Source: Cohnella sp. CFH 77786 (GTDB lineage: Bacteria > Bacillota > Bacilli > Paenibacillales > Paenibacillaceae). From it: a stretch of DNA of 64,000 nt. The notes below the pieces were generated by a model. It ran no database searches. It saw nothing but the letters and a program-made list of their open reading frames with translations, and was not told where the DNA came from. The stretch lies in contig NZ_WJIB01000003.1 of the NCBI RefSeq assembly GCF_019400745.1, positions 310,001 through 374,000 of the forward strand. The letters are read 5' to 3'. Positions 36,533 to 45,254 of the stretch are shown here, one piece after another (positions within the stretch are counted from its first letter, which is position 1; the number at the start of each line of letters is the position of its first letter). The translations under genes and the position numbers were made by a program.

Positions 36533-36931
36533 TCAGCGCTTTTGCCCCGATGGCCTACGGGAACGCTTTTTCCGGCGGGATTTTCTGTTCCTGCGAGCGC
36601 CGCCGCTGGCGTCGGCCGCCTTGACGGCGGCGCCTTTGCCGATGAAGAGCCGCAGAAGCGGTGCCATCTGCTGCATGGTCGTCACGATTTTCTGGAGCTT
36701 GCCCATCGTGGTCAGAACCCCGTCGATGCCTCCCAGCCGGTCGAGCATCAGTTTCCATTCGGCCAGGTTGCTCAGGAATCCCGGTTTGGCATTCCCCGGC
36801 CCGGGGAGCACCTTCGGGTTCGCGAACGCGGGAGGACCGGCGAACGGATCCCCGAGACCGGGATACATTTCGCCTCCGAAGCCCTGCGGCTTGTTCCAGC
36901 CTTGGATTGAAGGAAGATTCGGATCGTTCAT
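36533..36931 (-). CDS. YqfQ (VrrA-like) family protein
   Basis: The ATG at 36931 is preceded (on the minus strand) by AAAGGGTG, and gives a 132-residue protein. It is Pro/Gly-rich at the start (WNKPQGFGGEMYPGLGDPFAGPP), then a predicted helix (LAEWKLMLDRLGGIDGVLTTMGKLQKIVTTMQQMAPLLRLFIG), and a strongly basic tail (RRNRKSRRKKRSRRPSGQKR). YqfQ-like proteins of sporeformers show this plan and have been suggested to be spore-associated, but their role is unknown. The basic tail suggests binding to nucleic acid or to acidic surface polymers. Confidence 0.65.
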   Translation of the reverse strand: MNDPNLPSIQGWNKPQGFGGEMYPGLGDPFAGPPAFANPKVLPGPGNAKPGFLSNLAEWKLMLDRLGGIDGVLTTMGKLQKIVTTMQQMAPLLRLFIGKGAAVKAADASGGARRNRKSRRKKRSRRPSGQKR

Positions 36932-37107
36932 GGAGTCACACCCTTTCTCTTGTAGGGTATGAAGGCAGCAGCCCCCGCGAATGGACGGATGCCTGCTTTT
37001 CCGTGATTTTAGTCCGGTAATGCGTGAATACGGCAACGCTTGAAGAACTTCACGAGACGCAGTACAATGGGGAGTGATCGGATTAGCGAGGAAATCGGGG
37101 TGCCGGC

Positions 37108-37431
37108 ATGCAGCTGAAAAAATTGAACGATCCGTCGATCGACCAACTGTTCGAAGCCATCCTCACGCTCAAGAACGTGGAGGAATGCTACGTCTTCTTC
37201 GACGATCTGTGCACGGTGAACGAGATCCAATCGCTTTCGCAGCGGCTGGAAGTCGCCCGGATGCTGGGCAAGGGCAACACGTACAACCAGATCGAGACGG
37301 AAACCGGCGCGAGCACCGCCACGATCTCCCGGGTCAAGCGCTGCCTCAATTACGGCAACGACGGCTATAAGATGGCGCTGGAGCGCCTCGGGCGGTTCGG
37401 GGGCCAAGGGAATACGGAAGCCGCTGAATAA
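37108..37431 (+). CDS. yerC: YerC/YecD-type TrpR-like regulator
   Basis: ATG 37108 gives a 107-residue protein typical of YerC. The TrpR-like helix-turn-helix region is clear: LKNVEECYVFFDDLCTVNEIQSL, QRLEVARMLGKGNTYNQIETETGASTATISRVKRCLNYGNDGY. Homologues are DNA-binding proteins of small size; their targets in Paenibacillus are not known. It is a single-gene unit followed by a long bidirectional hairpin at 37550. Confidence 0.88.
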   Translation: MQLKKLNDPSIDQLFEAILTLKNVEECYVFFDDLCTVNEIQSLSQRLEVARMLGKGNTYNQIETETGASTATISRVKRCLNYGNDGYKMALERLGRFGGQGNTEAAE

Positions 37432-37549
37432 GGCGGACGTGAGGATGACGGAGAGCGGAATCGCCCTGGGAATAGGACCTGATATCGGCAATTAGGAATG
37501 GGACGAAGCCGCAAGGCGAGGGTGCCGGAAGCGCGCATGGGGATATCGA

Positions 37550-37597
37550 AAGCCGGCAAGCAGCGGGCGCATAGAGCGCACGCTTGCTTCCCGGCTT
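37550..37597. terminator. Bidirectional hairpin between yerC-like gene and ABC-2 operon
   Basis: AAGCCGG (37550-37556) pairs with CCGGCTT (37591-37597), with inner CAAGC/GCTTG pairing. The converging gene ends on both sides make a shared terminator likely. Confidence 0.6.
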
Positions 37598-37628
37598 AAG
37601 GCCGTTTGGGGTATGGAGGCAGGCCTTC

Positions 37629-38441
37629 TCAACCGCCCGCGCTGCTGTAACGCTTGATCGATACGTTCCAGAAAATTCGGACCAGTCCCATAAACAGGAG
37701 GGGTGCGGCGATTGACCATAGCGCCATCTTCCAAGTCAACTGATTCCATAGAAACATCGCCGGAACATTGAAGATGAGAAAGATCGGAAATAAGGAGGTG
37801 CCGATCCGCTGCATCCATCGGCGGTAGATAGCCATGGGCATCGTGTTGAAATCCCAAGCCTTGTCGGCGAATTCAACGACCGCAGACGTCCGTACGGTCC
37901 AGAAGGTCAGAATTTGGGGGAATAAGTACAAGGAATAGGCAAGGAATACGCCGCACAGAAGCAGCCCTGCGAATCCCGCGACATGAACGAAATCGAAGGG
38001 AATCGAAAGCCGCCGCCAACCGATCGCGATGATAATGCCGCCCGCGATCATGTTGGGGACCGGAATGGCAAAATCGACATGACGGGTGCTTACCATGAAC
38101 AACGTGGAAACCGGCTTCGTAATCAATAAATCAAGCGTTCCTTCCCTTACATAATCGGGGAGCCGGTAGAAGTTGTTCATGAACAATCCGGTGTAAAAAG
38201 CGGTGATGAGAATGAAAACTCCGATGTACAGAAACATGGCGTCCGGCGAGAGCCCGCCCAGCTGGATCCCCGTTTTGTACACGACAGCCGCATAGATGAG
38301 CTTCGATAGCAAGAAACACGATTCAACCGCCAAAGTCAGCAAGAAATTCGAACGATACTCCATTTGGGACATCAGGCTGTATTTGGCGAACAAGGCCCAT
38401 ATTTTCATATGGTATCGGATACCGGCAACAAGTTGGCCCAC
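37629..38441 (-). CDS. ABC-2 type permease (COG3694-like)
   Basis: GTG at 38441 is chosen because GGAGG lies 7-8 bases before it; ATG 38408 is a later option. The roughly 270-residue protein has six hydrophobic segments (AKYSLMSQMEYRSNFLLTLAVESCFLL, FLYIGVFILITAFYTGLFM) and the conserved GTLDLLITKPVSTLFMVSTRHVDF loop that marks this permease type. It is the third gene of an exporter operon read leftwards. Such three-gene sets have been linked to export of antibiotics or lipid-like compounds, or to self-protection; nothing shows the substrate. Confidence 0.85.
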   Translation of the reverse strand: MGQLVAGIRYHMKIWALFAKYSLMSQMEYRSNFLLTLAVESCFLLSKLIYAAVVYKTGIQLGGLSPDAMFLYIGVFILITAFYTGLFMNNFYRLPDYVREGTLDLLITKPVSTLFMVSTRHVDFAIPVPNMIAGGIIIAIGWRRLSIPFDFVHVAGFAGLLLCGVFLAYSLYLFPQILTFWTVRTSAVVEFADKAWDFNTMPMAIYRRWMQRIGTSLFPIFLIFNVPAMFLWNQLTWKMALWSIAAPLLFMGLVRIFWNVSIKRYSSAGG

Positions 38442-38445
38442 CTGT

Positions 38446-39255
38446 CTAACCTCCAACCGCGATATATTTTTTCATCCCTTGCTTCCACCACAACCCGGAG
38501 CACCCCATGAGAACGACGATCCATAAGAGTTGCAGCATGCAGCCCTGCAGCATCGCATCCGCCGAGATTTTGCCGTTCAGGATGTTGATGGGGAAGAAGA
38601 TCGTATATGGAAAAGGCGAGAAGCTGACGATTTTCATGAAGGTTGCTCCGAACACATCGAGCGGAAACACGCCTCCGCTGCAGATGTTGATGAGCAGATT
38701 CAAGCCGATGAACGCCGCCCACGCTTCCGTCAGCCAGAAGGCCAATATACTGACGCAGTAGAAAATAAAGAAGTTAAGCGCAAGGGCCAGAAGCATGGCG
38801 GGCACAAAGAAAGCCAATCGGCGGAGCAGCTCTTCCGCGTGCAGCGAACCGTCCACCAGGAGCACCGTTGCGATCGCCACGATGAAGATGAACAGGCTTT
38901 GAGGCGCCTTGCTTCCGAAAAAACAGAACATGCGGAAGTATAGATAATGGATCGGTTGAACGATAAATTTGCTTAATCCCCCGCTCTTGATATCCCCCGC
39001 CACTTCGTATTCGAAGCCGGTCGCGACCAAGCGGGATACGATGCCCGCAATAATGACGTAAGCAATCATCTGTTGATAGCTGTAGCCGTACAGCGTCTGT
39101 CTGTCTCCGCTCTCGAACATGGCCGTCCAGAGGAATACTTGGAGCAGAACGGCAAAGCTTCCGCTCACGAGCCCGATCAGAAAATCCGCCCGATATTCGA
39201 TGGCGTTTTGCATCCCCATTTGAAAACAGCGCCAATATTTGCCGAATACCCGCAT
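38446..39255 (-). CDS. ABC-2 type permease (COG4587-like)
   Basis: ATG 39255 is preferred, as AAGGGGGG lies 8 bases before it; a GTG at 39264 overlaps the stop of the ATPase gene but sits directly on the ribosome site. The 269-residue protein has six hydrophobic segments and the characteristic SGGLSKFIVQPIHYLYFRMFCFFGSKAPQS loop. It ends five bases before the next permease. It pairs with that permease to form a heterodimeric channel driven by the ATPase at 39261-40235. Confidence 0.85.
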   Translation of the reverse strand: MRVFGKYWRCFQMGMQNAIEYRADFLIGLVSGSFAVLLQVFLWTAMFESGDRQTLYGYSYQQMIAYVIIAGIVSRLVATGFEYEVAGDIKSGGLSKFIVQPIHYLYFRMFCFFGSKAPQSLFIFIVAIATVLLVDGSLHAEELLRRLAFFVPAMLLALALNFFIFYCVSILAFWLTEAWAAFIGLNLLINICSGGVFPLDVFGATFMKIVSFSPFPYTIFFPINILNGKISADAMLQGCMLQLLWIVVLMGCSGLWWKQGMKKYIAVGG

Positions 39256-39260
39256 CCCGT

Positions 39261-40235
39261 TCACCCCCCCTTCGCAAACAGCTTGGCGACCGCTTCGTCA
39301 ATCGGCTGTTCTTCGACGGCAAAGTCCAGCACGGGGAAGCGGTTTAGCAGCTGCTGGGACACGGCCGGAACGTCTTGATGATTCGTTTCGATCGTCGCAT
39401 GGACGCCGTCCCACTCGGTCACCTTCCCGAATGAACGCAAACGTTCGACATCTACTTCCTCGGCGAATTGAACCTTCAGTCTCTTAATATCGGCAAACGA
39501 TGTTTTGATGCGGTTCAAATCGCCGTCAAACATCACCTGGCCTTCATTGATGACAATCGTGCGGCGGCAAAGCTCTTCAATATCTTTCATATAATGGCTG
39601 GTGAGCAGAACGGTTATTTTGAACCGTTCATTGTATTTCCGTATGAATTCCCTTATTTTTTTCTGGGAGATCACATCCAGACCGATGGTCGGCTCGTCGA
39701 GGAACAAGATTCGCGGCCGGTGGATCAACGATGCGATCAGCTCCATCTTCATTCTTTCGCCAAGCGACAAGCGCCTGGCTTGAACATGAAGCAGCTCTTT
39801 GACATCGAGCAGCTCGACGAGCTCGTCCAGCGTAGCCGAGAACGTTCGGTCATCGACTTCATAGATGGCTTTATTCAACTGAAACGATTCATAGGCGGGC
39901 AGGTCCGGCCAAAGCTGGCTTTTTTGCCCCAGGACGATCGCGAACCGCTTCTTGAACTCCTTTTTCCGCTCCCATGGGGTAAACCCGAGCACGGAAGCGC
40001 TGCCGCCGGTCGGGAACAGGATGCCCGACAGCATCTTCAGCGTCGTCGTTTTGCCCGCGCCGTTCGGCCCCAAGAAACCGACGATTTCGCCCTCGTCGAT
40101 CGAAAACGAAATATTCCGCACGGCTTCTTTCACCAGCTTTTCCCGATGAAAGAGATTTTTCACGGATTGCGCAAGCCCCGCCTGTTTCTTGTAGTAATGA
40201 TACTGCTTGTTCAGATCCTTCACGATGATAGCCAT
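39261..40235 (-). CDS. ABC-2 type ATP-binding protein (COG4586-like)
   Basis: ATG 40235 follows AAAAGGAG (minus strand). The 324-residue protein shows Walker A (FLGPNGAGKTTTLKMLSG), the Q-loop (VLGQKSQLWPDLPA), the signature RLSLGERMKMELIASL (a common LSLGE variant of LSGGQ), Walker B (ILFLDEPTIGLD) and the H-loop (LLTSHYMKDIEEL). The N-terminal extension (YKKQAGLAQSVKNLFHREKLVKEAVRNI) is typical of COG4586 members. It drives the two permeases downstream and is the first gene of the operon, divergent from an AraC-type regulator. Confidence 0.9.
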   Translation of the reverse strand: MAIIVKDLNKQYHYYKKQAGLAQSVKNLFHREKLVKEAVRNISFSIDEGEIVGFLGPNGAGKTTTLKMLSGILFPTGGSASVLGFTPWERKKEFKKRFAIVLGQKSQLWPDLPAYESFQLNKAIYEVDDRTFSATLDELVELLDVKELLHVQARRLSLGERMKMELIASLIHRPRILFLDEPTIGLDVISQKKIREFIRKYNERFKITVLLTSHYMKDIEELCRRTIVINEGQVMFDGDLNRIKTSFADIKRLKVQFAEEVDVERLRSFGKVTEWDGVHATIETNHQDVPAVSQQLLNRFPVLDFAVEEQPIDEAVAKLFAKGG

Positions 40236-40405
40236 GATTGCCGCTCCTTTTGAGTGAACGATTTTCATACGAGATCGTATTGGATGTAAAACGTTTTCTA
40301 ACGTATACTGATGATTATATATCGATATTTTTCTGCTTGATAGAAGTCGATTTTAGTATTTATTTAACGATTTTCGTATTTTCGAGAACGAGGGGCGCAG
40401 GGAAC
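40236..40405. promoter_or_regulatory. AT-rich divergent promoter region
   Basis: The 170 bp between the exporter operon (left) and the AraC-type regulator (right) is much more AT-rich than the genes. It contains the repeated word ACGATTTTC (near 40258 and 40369) and many A/T tracts. The divergent layout suggests the regulator acts here on both units. Confidence 0.5.
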
Positions 40406-41230
40406 ATGGATCGTTTCGCTTTTCTGATGCAGCAGGAGATCGAATTAAGGCTCCCCATTTATGTATCGGGGGCGGGGCATTGGGACAACCAGGAAACGAT
40501 CGTCCGTCCGGAGGGATTTCCGTTGTTCCAATGGCTGCACTGCGCAGCCGGGGAAGGGGAATTGAAGGTGGCCGGGGAATCCAGCCGCGTGAGGGAGGGG
40601 ACGGGATTTTTTCTTTACCCGAATGAGCCTCATGAATACCGGGCGATCAGCGAGCCCTGGGAAATATATTGGATCGTTTTTGGGGGGGAGCTGGCGGAGC
40701 CGCTGGCCCGGTTGGCCGGACTAACCCGGTCCGGGGTGTACAGCGTGACGGACGACGGCTTGATTCGCCACATCCAGAACGCCTTGACATTGGCATCGGC
40801 CGGGAAGCCTTTGGCGGGTCTGGAATGCTCCAAATTGGTATACATGCTGCTCATCGATATCATGAAGTGCATTACGGTTGACCGTCCGTCCGTGGAACAA
40901 AATTACATGAGACTTCAGCCCGTTTTCGAATATATGGAATTGCATTACGACCGAAAAATCACGCTGGAAGAGTTGGCGGACGTCATGGGGGTCTCGATCC
41001 AACACTTGTGCCTGTTGTTCCGGAAAATCGTGAAGACGCGTCCGATCGAATACCTCAACCAGCTCCGCATCCACAAAAGCAAGGGAATGATGCTCCGGGA
41101 CCGGGATGCCCGAATCAGTGAAATCGCCCGAAAGGTGGGATTGGATGCCCCGGGGTATTTCAGCACCCTGTTCAAGAGAGTGGAAGGAATGACGCCGGAG
41201 GCATTTCGCAAAATCAGCGGGGTGCGCTAA
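40406..41230 (+). CDS. AraC-family transcriptional regulator with cupin-like sensor domain
   Basis: ATG 40406 lies behind GCAGGGA. The open frame upstream to 40238 is AT-rich and has no ribosome site. The 274-residue protein has an N-terminal AraC_binding cupin (GHWDNQETIVRPEGFPLFQWLHCAAGEGELKV, FFLYPNEPHEYRAISEPWEIYWIVF) and a C-terminal double helix-turn-helix (KITLEELADVMGVSIQHLCLLFRKIV, ISEIARKVGLDAPGYFSTLFKRVEGMTPEAFR). It is a one-component sensor of a small molecule. The divergent ABC-2 operon is the likely target. Confidence 0.88.
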   Translation: MDRFAFLMQQEIELRLPIYVSGAGHWDNQETIVRPEGFPLFQWLHCAAGEGELKVAGESSRVREGTGFFLYPNEPHEYRAISEPWEIYWIVFGGELAEPLARLAGLTRSGVYSVTDDGLIRHIQNALTLASAGKPLAGLECSKLVYMLLIDIMKCITVDRPSVEQNYMRLQPVFEYMELHYDRKITLEELADVMGVSIQHLCLLFRKIVKTRPIEYLNQLRIHKSKGMMLRDRDARISEIARKVGLDAPGYFSTLFKRVEGMTPEAFRKISGVR

Positions 41231-41267
41231 ACACCCGCATGATGATTCGCTTCCTCCGGCGTCTTTG

Positions 41268-41456
41268 CTACTCTTCCCGTCTCTGCTCCTCCAAGGGCCC
41301 GTCCCGCAGCCCCAAGTCCGCGCGGATGGTGTCCATCATCTCCTCCACGGCTTCGCTCACCATGTCGATAGGCGACACGTCCTGCTGGTCCGGCGGGGTC
41401 GGCACGGTCGCTTCCATGTCCCCGCTGTAGTAGTTCGGGATCTGGTCGTCTCTCAT
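41268..41456 (-). CDS. Small acidic hypothetical protein
   Basis: ATG 41456 lies 9 bases after AAAAGGAGT on the minus strand, one of the strongest ribosome sites in the area, which supports this being a real 62-residue gene. It is acidic with a Pro-rich first half (DQIPNYYSGDMEATVPTPPDQQD) and a predicted helix in the second half (MVSEAVEEMMDTIRADLGL). I do not recognise a family. It lies convergent to the AraC gene and divergent from the kinase at 41617. Confidence 0.6.
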   Translation of the reverse strand: MRDDQIPNYYSGDMEATVPTPPDQQDVSPIDMVSEAVEEMMDTIRADLGLRDGPLEEQRREE

Positions 41457-41616
41457 CGCACGCACTCCTTTTTTTGTCGACTATTGGCTAGCATTTCCAT
41501 GCACCCGGCCGCCCATAACGGGAAACCTCCGCGAAAATATACGTTGCCCGCCCGCAAACCGCTAAGTTATGCTAATGGCGTACCTGTGTTCGACACGTTT
41601 CCGGGGAGGGACGTCC

Positions 41617-43437
41617 ATGCGTTTCTGGCAATCGGTGCGCTTCAAAATCGTTTTCGGGTTCGCGCTTATCCTGGCGCCGATGGTCGCCTTTCTCATCTAC
41701 CACAACATGTATGCCACGGGCGTAGTGCGCGAGCAGATCTCCATCCAGTACAGCAAGCTGCTGGACGCGAACGCCGGCGAGACCGACAAAATCCTCAAAG
41801 AGTACCGCTATTATCTGCTGCGTCTCGCCCGCGACCCCGACATCCCGATCATCCAGTCCTACCCGTCCGATTCGGACGAATACGTGCTCGCCAAGCAGCG
41901 GCTGCTCATCCGGTTCGCGCTGGATTCGACGAGTATCTACGACATGCTGGACACGCTTTTCCTGTATCCGCGCAAGGAGCGGAACATCATCTTCGCCACG
42001 CAGTATAACAAGAACTCCGAGGAGAAGGAATCGGCGCTCGTCGATTGGTCCAGGAAGAACCTGGGCGACCCTCGCACGCTGGATGCACGTTGGGACACGT
42101 TAACGCTCCCAAGCGGCTACCATTATTTCCTGCATACGGTAGATCTCGACCTGAACGTATTCGCCGGGGCGCTCGTTCCGGCCGACAGCCTGATGCGCGT
42201 GCTGGCGGGCTTCGACGTCGGACCGTCCGGCGCCACGATGCTGCTGGACTCGGGCGGGCAGCTGCTGGCGGGCAGCGCCACCGGACCTGCGCAGAGCGCC
42301 GAGTTCCGCAAGCGGGCAGCCGCGCAGACCGGGCCGTACGGCATCCTGCGGGGCGAGGATAACGCGAACTATCTCGTTATGGCCAAACGCTCTCCGTATG
42401 CCGACCTGACGTATGTCCTCGTGATGCCTGAATCCTACATTTTGAAAAACCTGCCTTTCTTCCAAAAAGTGCTGTACTTCTGGATTCCGCTGCTCGTCGC
42501 CGCGCTGCTGTCCCTTTACCTGCTGTTCCTCCAGAGCGTCGTGTTCCGGCCGCTCATCGAGCTGATCCGCGGCATGCGCAAGCTCGGACAAGGCCGGTTC
42601 GACATCCGGCTGCCGGTCAACCGGAGCAGCGAATTCGCCTTCATGTCGAGCTCGTTCAACCAAATGGCCGAGCAAATCGAGAAGCTCAAAATCGACATCT
42701 ACGAGGAGCAGCTCCGCGTCCAGCGCGCCGAATACAAACACCTGCAGGTTCAGATCAACCCGCACTTCTACATGAATTCCCTGAACATCATTTATAACCT
42801 GGCGGCGCTGAAGGATTTCAAATCGGTGCAGAAGCTGTCGCTCCATCTTGCGGATTATTTCCGGTTCCTGATGCAGAGCAATCGGCCGGTCGTTGCGCTG
42901 GAGGACGAAATCCGTCACATCGGCCATTACCTGGAGATCCAGATCGTACGTTACGTGACGAAGCTCGGCTACGAAATCGACGTGAAGCCGCATCACTTCC
43001 GGACCGAAATTCCGCCGCTCATGATCCAGCCGTTCGTCGAGAATTCCGTGATCCATGCGTTCAACAAGCGGGTCCAGGACGGCAGCCTCTTCCGGATCGC
43101 GATCCGGTCGGAGGACGAAGCGGACGAGTCGGGACGTTACGTCGTTCTGAGGGTGTCCGACAACGGCCCGGGTTTTCCGGACGCGATGCTGCGGGAATTG
43201 GAGAACGGCGCGTATCTCTCGGGCAACGGGGAACAGCACCTCGGCATCTGGAATGTTTTGCGGAGGTTCCGGATGCTGTACGGAGAGGCGGGCGGCATTT
43301 CCTTCCGCAACGCGGAAGAGGGAGGAGCCGTCGTCGAAATCCGGCTGCCGGCCGCCGCCAAGCTGCCGATCGGTTCGGAGCAACAAGCGCGGGAGGAGCC
43401 GGTGTCCGGCGAGTGGCCCCTGGCGAACGCGCGTTAA
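41617..43437 (+). CDS. YesM-type sensor histidine kinase
   Basis: ATG 41617 follows GGGGAGGG; the frame opens at 41569 but lacks a site there. The 606-residue protein has membrane segments (IVFGFALILAPMVAFLIYHNM and VLYFWIPLLVAALLSLYLLFL), an extracellular sensor domain between them, HAMP (LIRGMRKLGQGRFDIRLP) and a kinase core. H383 in QINPHFYMNSLNIIYNLAAL is the phospho-acceptor, with the unusual FYMNSL in place of FLFNTL. The N box is IQPFVENSVIHAFNK and the G box VSDNGPGFP. The regulator begins 18 bp downstream and an LplABC-type importer follows it. Confidence 0.9.
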   Translation: MRFWQSVRFKIVFGFALILAPMVAFLIYHNMYATGVVREQISIQYSKLLDANAGETDKILKEYRYYLLRLARDPDIPIIQSYPSDSDEYVLAKQRLLIRFALDSTSIYDMLDTLFLYPRKERNIIFATQYNKNSEEKESALVDWSRKNLGDPRTLDARWDTLTLPSGYHYFLHTVDLDLNVFAGALVPADSLMRVLAGFDVGPSGATMLLDSGGQLLAGSATGPAQSAEFRKRAAAQTGPYGILRGEDNANYLVMAKRSPYADLTYVLVMPESYILKNLPFFQKVLYFWIPLLVAALLSLYLLFLQSVVFRPLIELIRGMRKLGQGRFDIRLPVNRSSEFAFMSSSFNQMAEQIEKLKIDIYEEQLRVQRAEYKHLQVQINPHFYMNSLNIIYNLAALKDFKSVQKLSLHLADYFRFLMQSNRPVVALEDEIRHIGHYLEIQIVRYVTKLGYEIDVKPHHFRTEIPPLMIQPFVENSVIHAFNKRVQDGSLFRIAIRSEDEADESGRYVVLRVSDNGPGFPDAMLRELENGAYLSGNGEQHLGIWNVLRRFRMLYGEAGGISFRNAEEGGAVVEIRLPAAAKLPIGSEQQAREEPVSGEWPLANAR

Positions 43438-43455
43438 AGGAGGAGAGACTGGACG

Positions 43456-45072
43456 ATGCTGACGATGCTCGTGGTGGACGACGAGATATACGCTTTAAAA
43501 GGCATTACGCAAGGAATCGATTGGAGCGACCTGCCCATCGGATCCATTCTCGAGGCGGAGAACGCGGATCAGGCGAAGGCGAAGCTTCGGGAGGCGAAGG
43601 TGGACCTCGTCATCTCCGATATCGAGATGCCGGGCGTGAACGGAATCGAGCTGCTTCGCCACATCCGGGAAGTTTCCCCGGATTCGCTCACGATTTTCCT
43701 GACCGGACACGCCCGTTTCGAATACGCGCAGGAAGCGCTTCAATACGGCTGCTACGATTATGTGCTTAAACCGATCGACCACGACGTGCTGAAGGAAATC
43801 GTGCGGCGGGCGGCCGGGGAAATCGAACGGAAACAAGAGCGGCAACGGTTCGAAGAGACGCTGGAAACGTACCGCAGGCACTGGACGAACCAGCTGCCCA
43901 TCCTGGTCGAGCGGTTCTGGCAGAACGTCCTGTCCGGCCGCGTCCCCGCGGCGGGCCTCGAGCGGCTCGCGCGGGAATTCGAGATGTACGGCATTCCCCT
44001 GACGGCGGGCGGCCGGGTGCTGCCCGTGCTGCTCAGCATCGAGCAATGGGACGCGGAGATGGACGCCCGCGACGAGCGCATCATGGAATACGCGGTGCGT
44101 AAGGCCGCGGAGGAGATCGTGCTCGGACAACGTCAGGGGGCGGTCCTGCAGGATCGCAACGACATGAATCTGGTGCTGGTCTACTTGACGGACGGCGTCC
44201 CGTTTGACCGGGAAGCGGTGAAAGCGGCATGCGCGGAATACGTACGGGCTTGCGGGGGCTATTTCCATTGCCGAGTATCCTGTTACGTGGGCGGCGTTGT
44301 CCGGATCGGCGAAATCGCGGAAGCGGTGGAACGGCTGTCCCAGCTCGAACGAGCCAACGTTTCCAGACCGCAGACGGTGATCGACGGCCTGGAGGCTGGC
44401 GAGAACGTCGCCGCCGGCGGCGGGCCGGGCTTGCCTTCGTTGCTTGAATGGGGCATTCTGCTCGACAACGGAAGCCAGGACGAGCTGGTCGCCGAAATTG
44501 CCGCGACGATGCGCCGGTTTCAGGACGAAGCGGCCGGCCGCGAAACGCTGGAGCTGTTCTATTACGGCTTCGTGCACCTGCTGTTCCAGGCGGCGCACCG
44601 CCGGGGGCTGTCGGTTTACGACGCTTTGGCGGCGCAGGAAATCGCGGACGGCCAGTCGGCGAGGACGCCGCAGGCCATGCAAGCTTGGGCGGCGAAGACG
44701 GCGCTGAAGCTGGGACAAGCCATGCAGGATCGCCCCCGCGACGCCTCGGCCGTCATCGCCAAGATCCAGGCGTTTATCCAGGACAACCTCCACAAGGAGC
44801 TGGGCCGGGACGACATCGCCGCCGCGGTGTACCGGAATCCGGCTTACTTGTCCCGGATGTTCCGCAAGGAGACGGGGCTCTCCTTGACCGACTACATCGC
44901 GCAGATCAAGATCGAACGGGCGAAGCGGCTGCTGGTCGAGACGAACGACAAGGTCAGCAACATCGCCGAAGGGCTCGGCTACCTGCATTTCTCCTATTTC
45001 GCCAAACTGTTCAAGAAGATGACCGGCATCACCCCGCAGGAGTACCGCAAAAAGCACCAGACGATCGTATGA
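43456..45072 (+). CDS. YesN-type response regulator, long form
   Basis: ATG 43456 follows AAGGAGGAGAG. The 538-residue protein has a receiver (LVVDDEIYALKGI, D55 in VISDIEMPGVN, LKPID), a middle part of about 270 residues related to the YSIRK-like or GGDEF-like insert found in large YesN proteins (VERFWQNVLSGRVP, VLLSIEQWDAE), and the AraC domain (LGRDDIAAAVYRNPAYLSRMFRKETGLS, VSNIAEGLGYLHFSYFAKLFKKMTG). Its target is probably the operon starting 183 bp later, where a phased direct repeat lies. Confidence 0.88.
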   Translation: MLTMLVVDDEIYALKGITQGIDWSDLPIGSILEAENADQAKAKLREAKVDLVISDIEMPGVNGIELLRHIREVSPDSLTIFLTGHARFEYAQEALQYGCYDYVLKPIDHDVLKEIVRRAAGEIERKQERQRFEETLETYRRHWTNQLPILVERFWQNVLSGRVPAAGLERLAREFEMYGIPLTAGGRVLPVLLSIEQWDAEMDARDERIMEYAVRKAAEEIVLGQRQGAVLQDRNDMNLVLVYLTDGVPFDREAVKAACAEYVRACGGYFHCRVSCYVGGVVRIGEIAEAVERLSQLERANVSRPQTVIDGLEAGENVAAGGGPGLPSLLEWGILLDNGSQDELVAEIAATMRRFQDEAAGRETLELFYYGFVHLLFQAAHRRGLSVYDALAAQEIADGQSARTPQAMQAWAAKTALKLGQAMQDRPRDASAVIAKIQAFIQDNLHKELGRDDIAAAVYRNPAYLSRMFRKETGLSLTDYIAQIKIERAKRLLVETNDKVSNIAEGLGYLHFSYFAKLFKKMTGITPQEYRKKHQTIV

Positions 45073-45144
45073 CCCGCCGCGCGGTCAGGCCCTCGCTCTA
45101 CGGAGCCGGGCCGTTCTTTCTTCATGGGGAAATGTTTTTCCTCC

Positions 45145-45177
45145 AAGTCACCATAGTGCTATCTAAGTCACCTCAGT
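45145..45177 (+). promoter_or_regulatory. Direct repeats, 20 bp apart, likely regulator operator
   Basis: AAGTCACCATAGT (45145) and AAGTCACCTCAGT (45165) match at 11 of 13 positions and lie exactly two helical turns apart. This is the usual geometry of AraC-type operators. The site lies between the regulator gene and the importer genes; a TACAAT near 45205 may be the -10 box. Confidence 0.55.
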
Positions 45178-45254
45178 AGATAGATGGAGCCGAGCCGCGC
45201 CCTGTACAATGGGGACACAGAAACAGACGCGCAAGGCAAAGGACTGGTGGAGAG

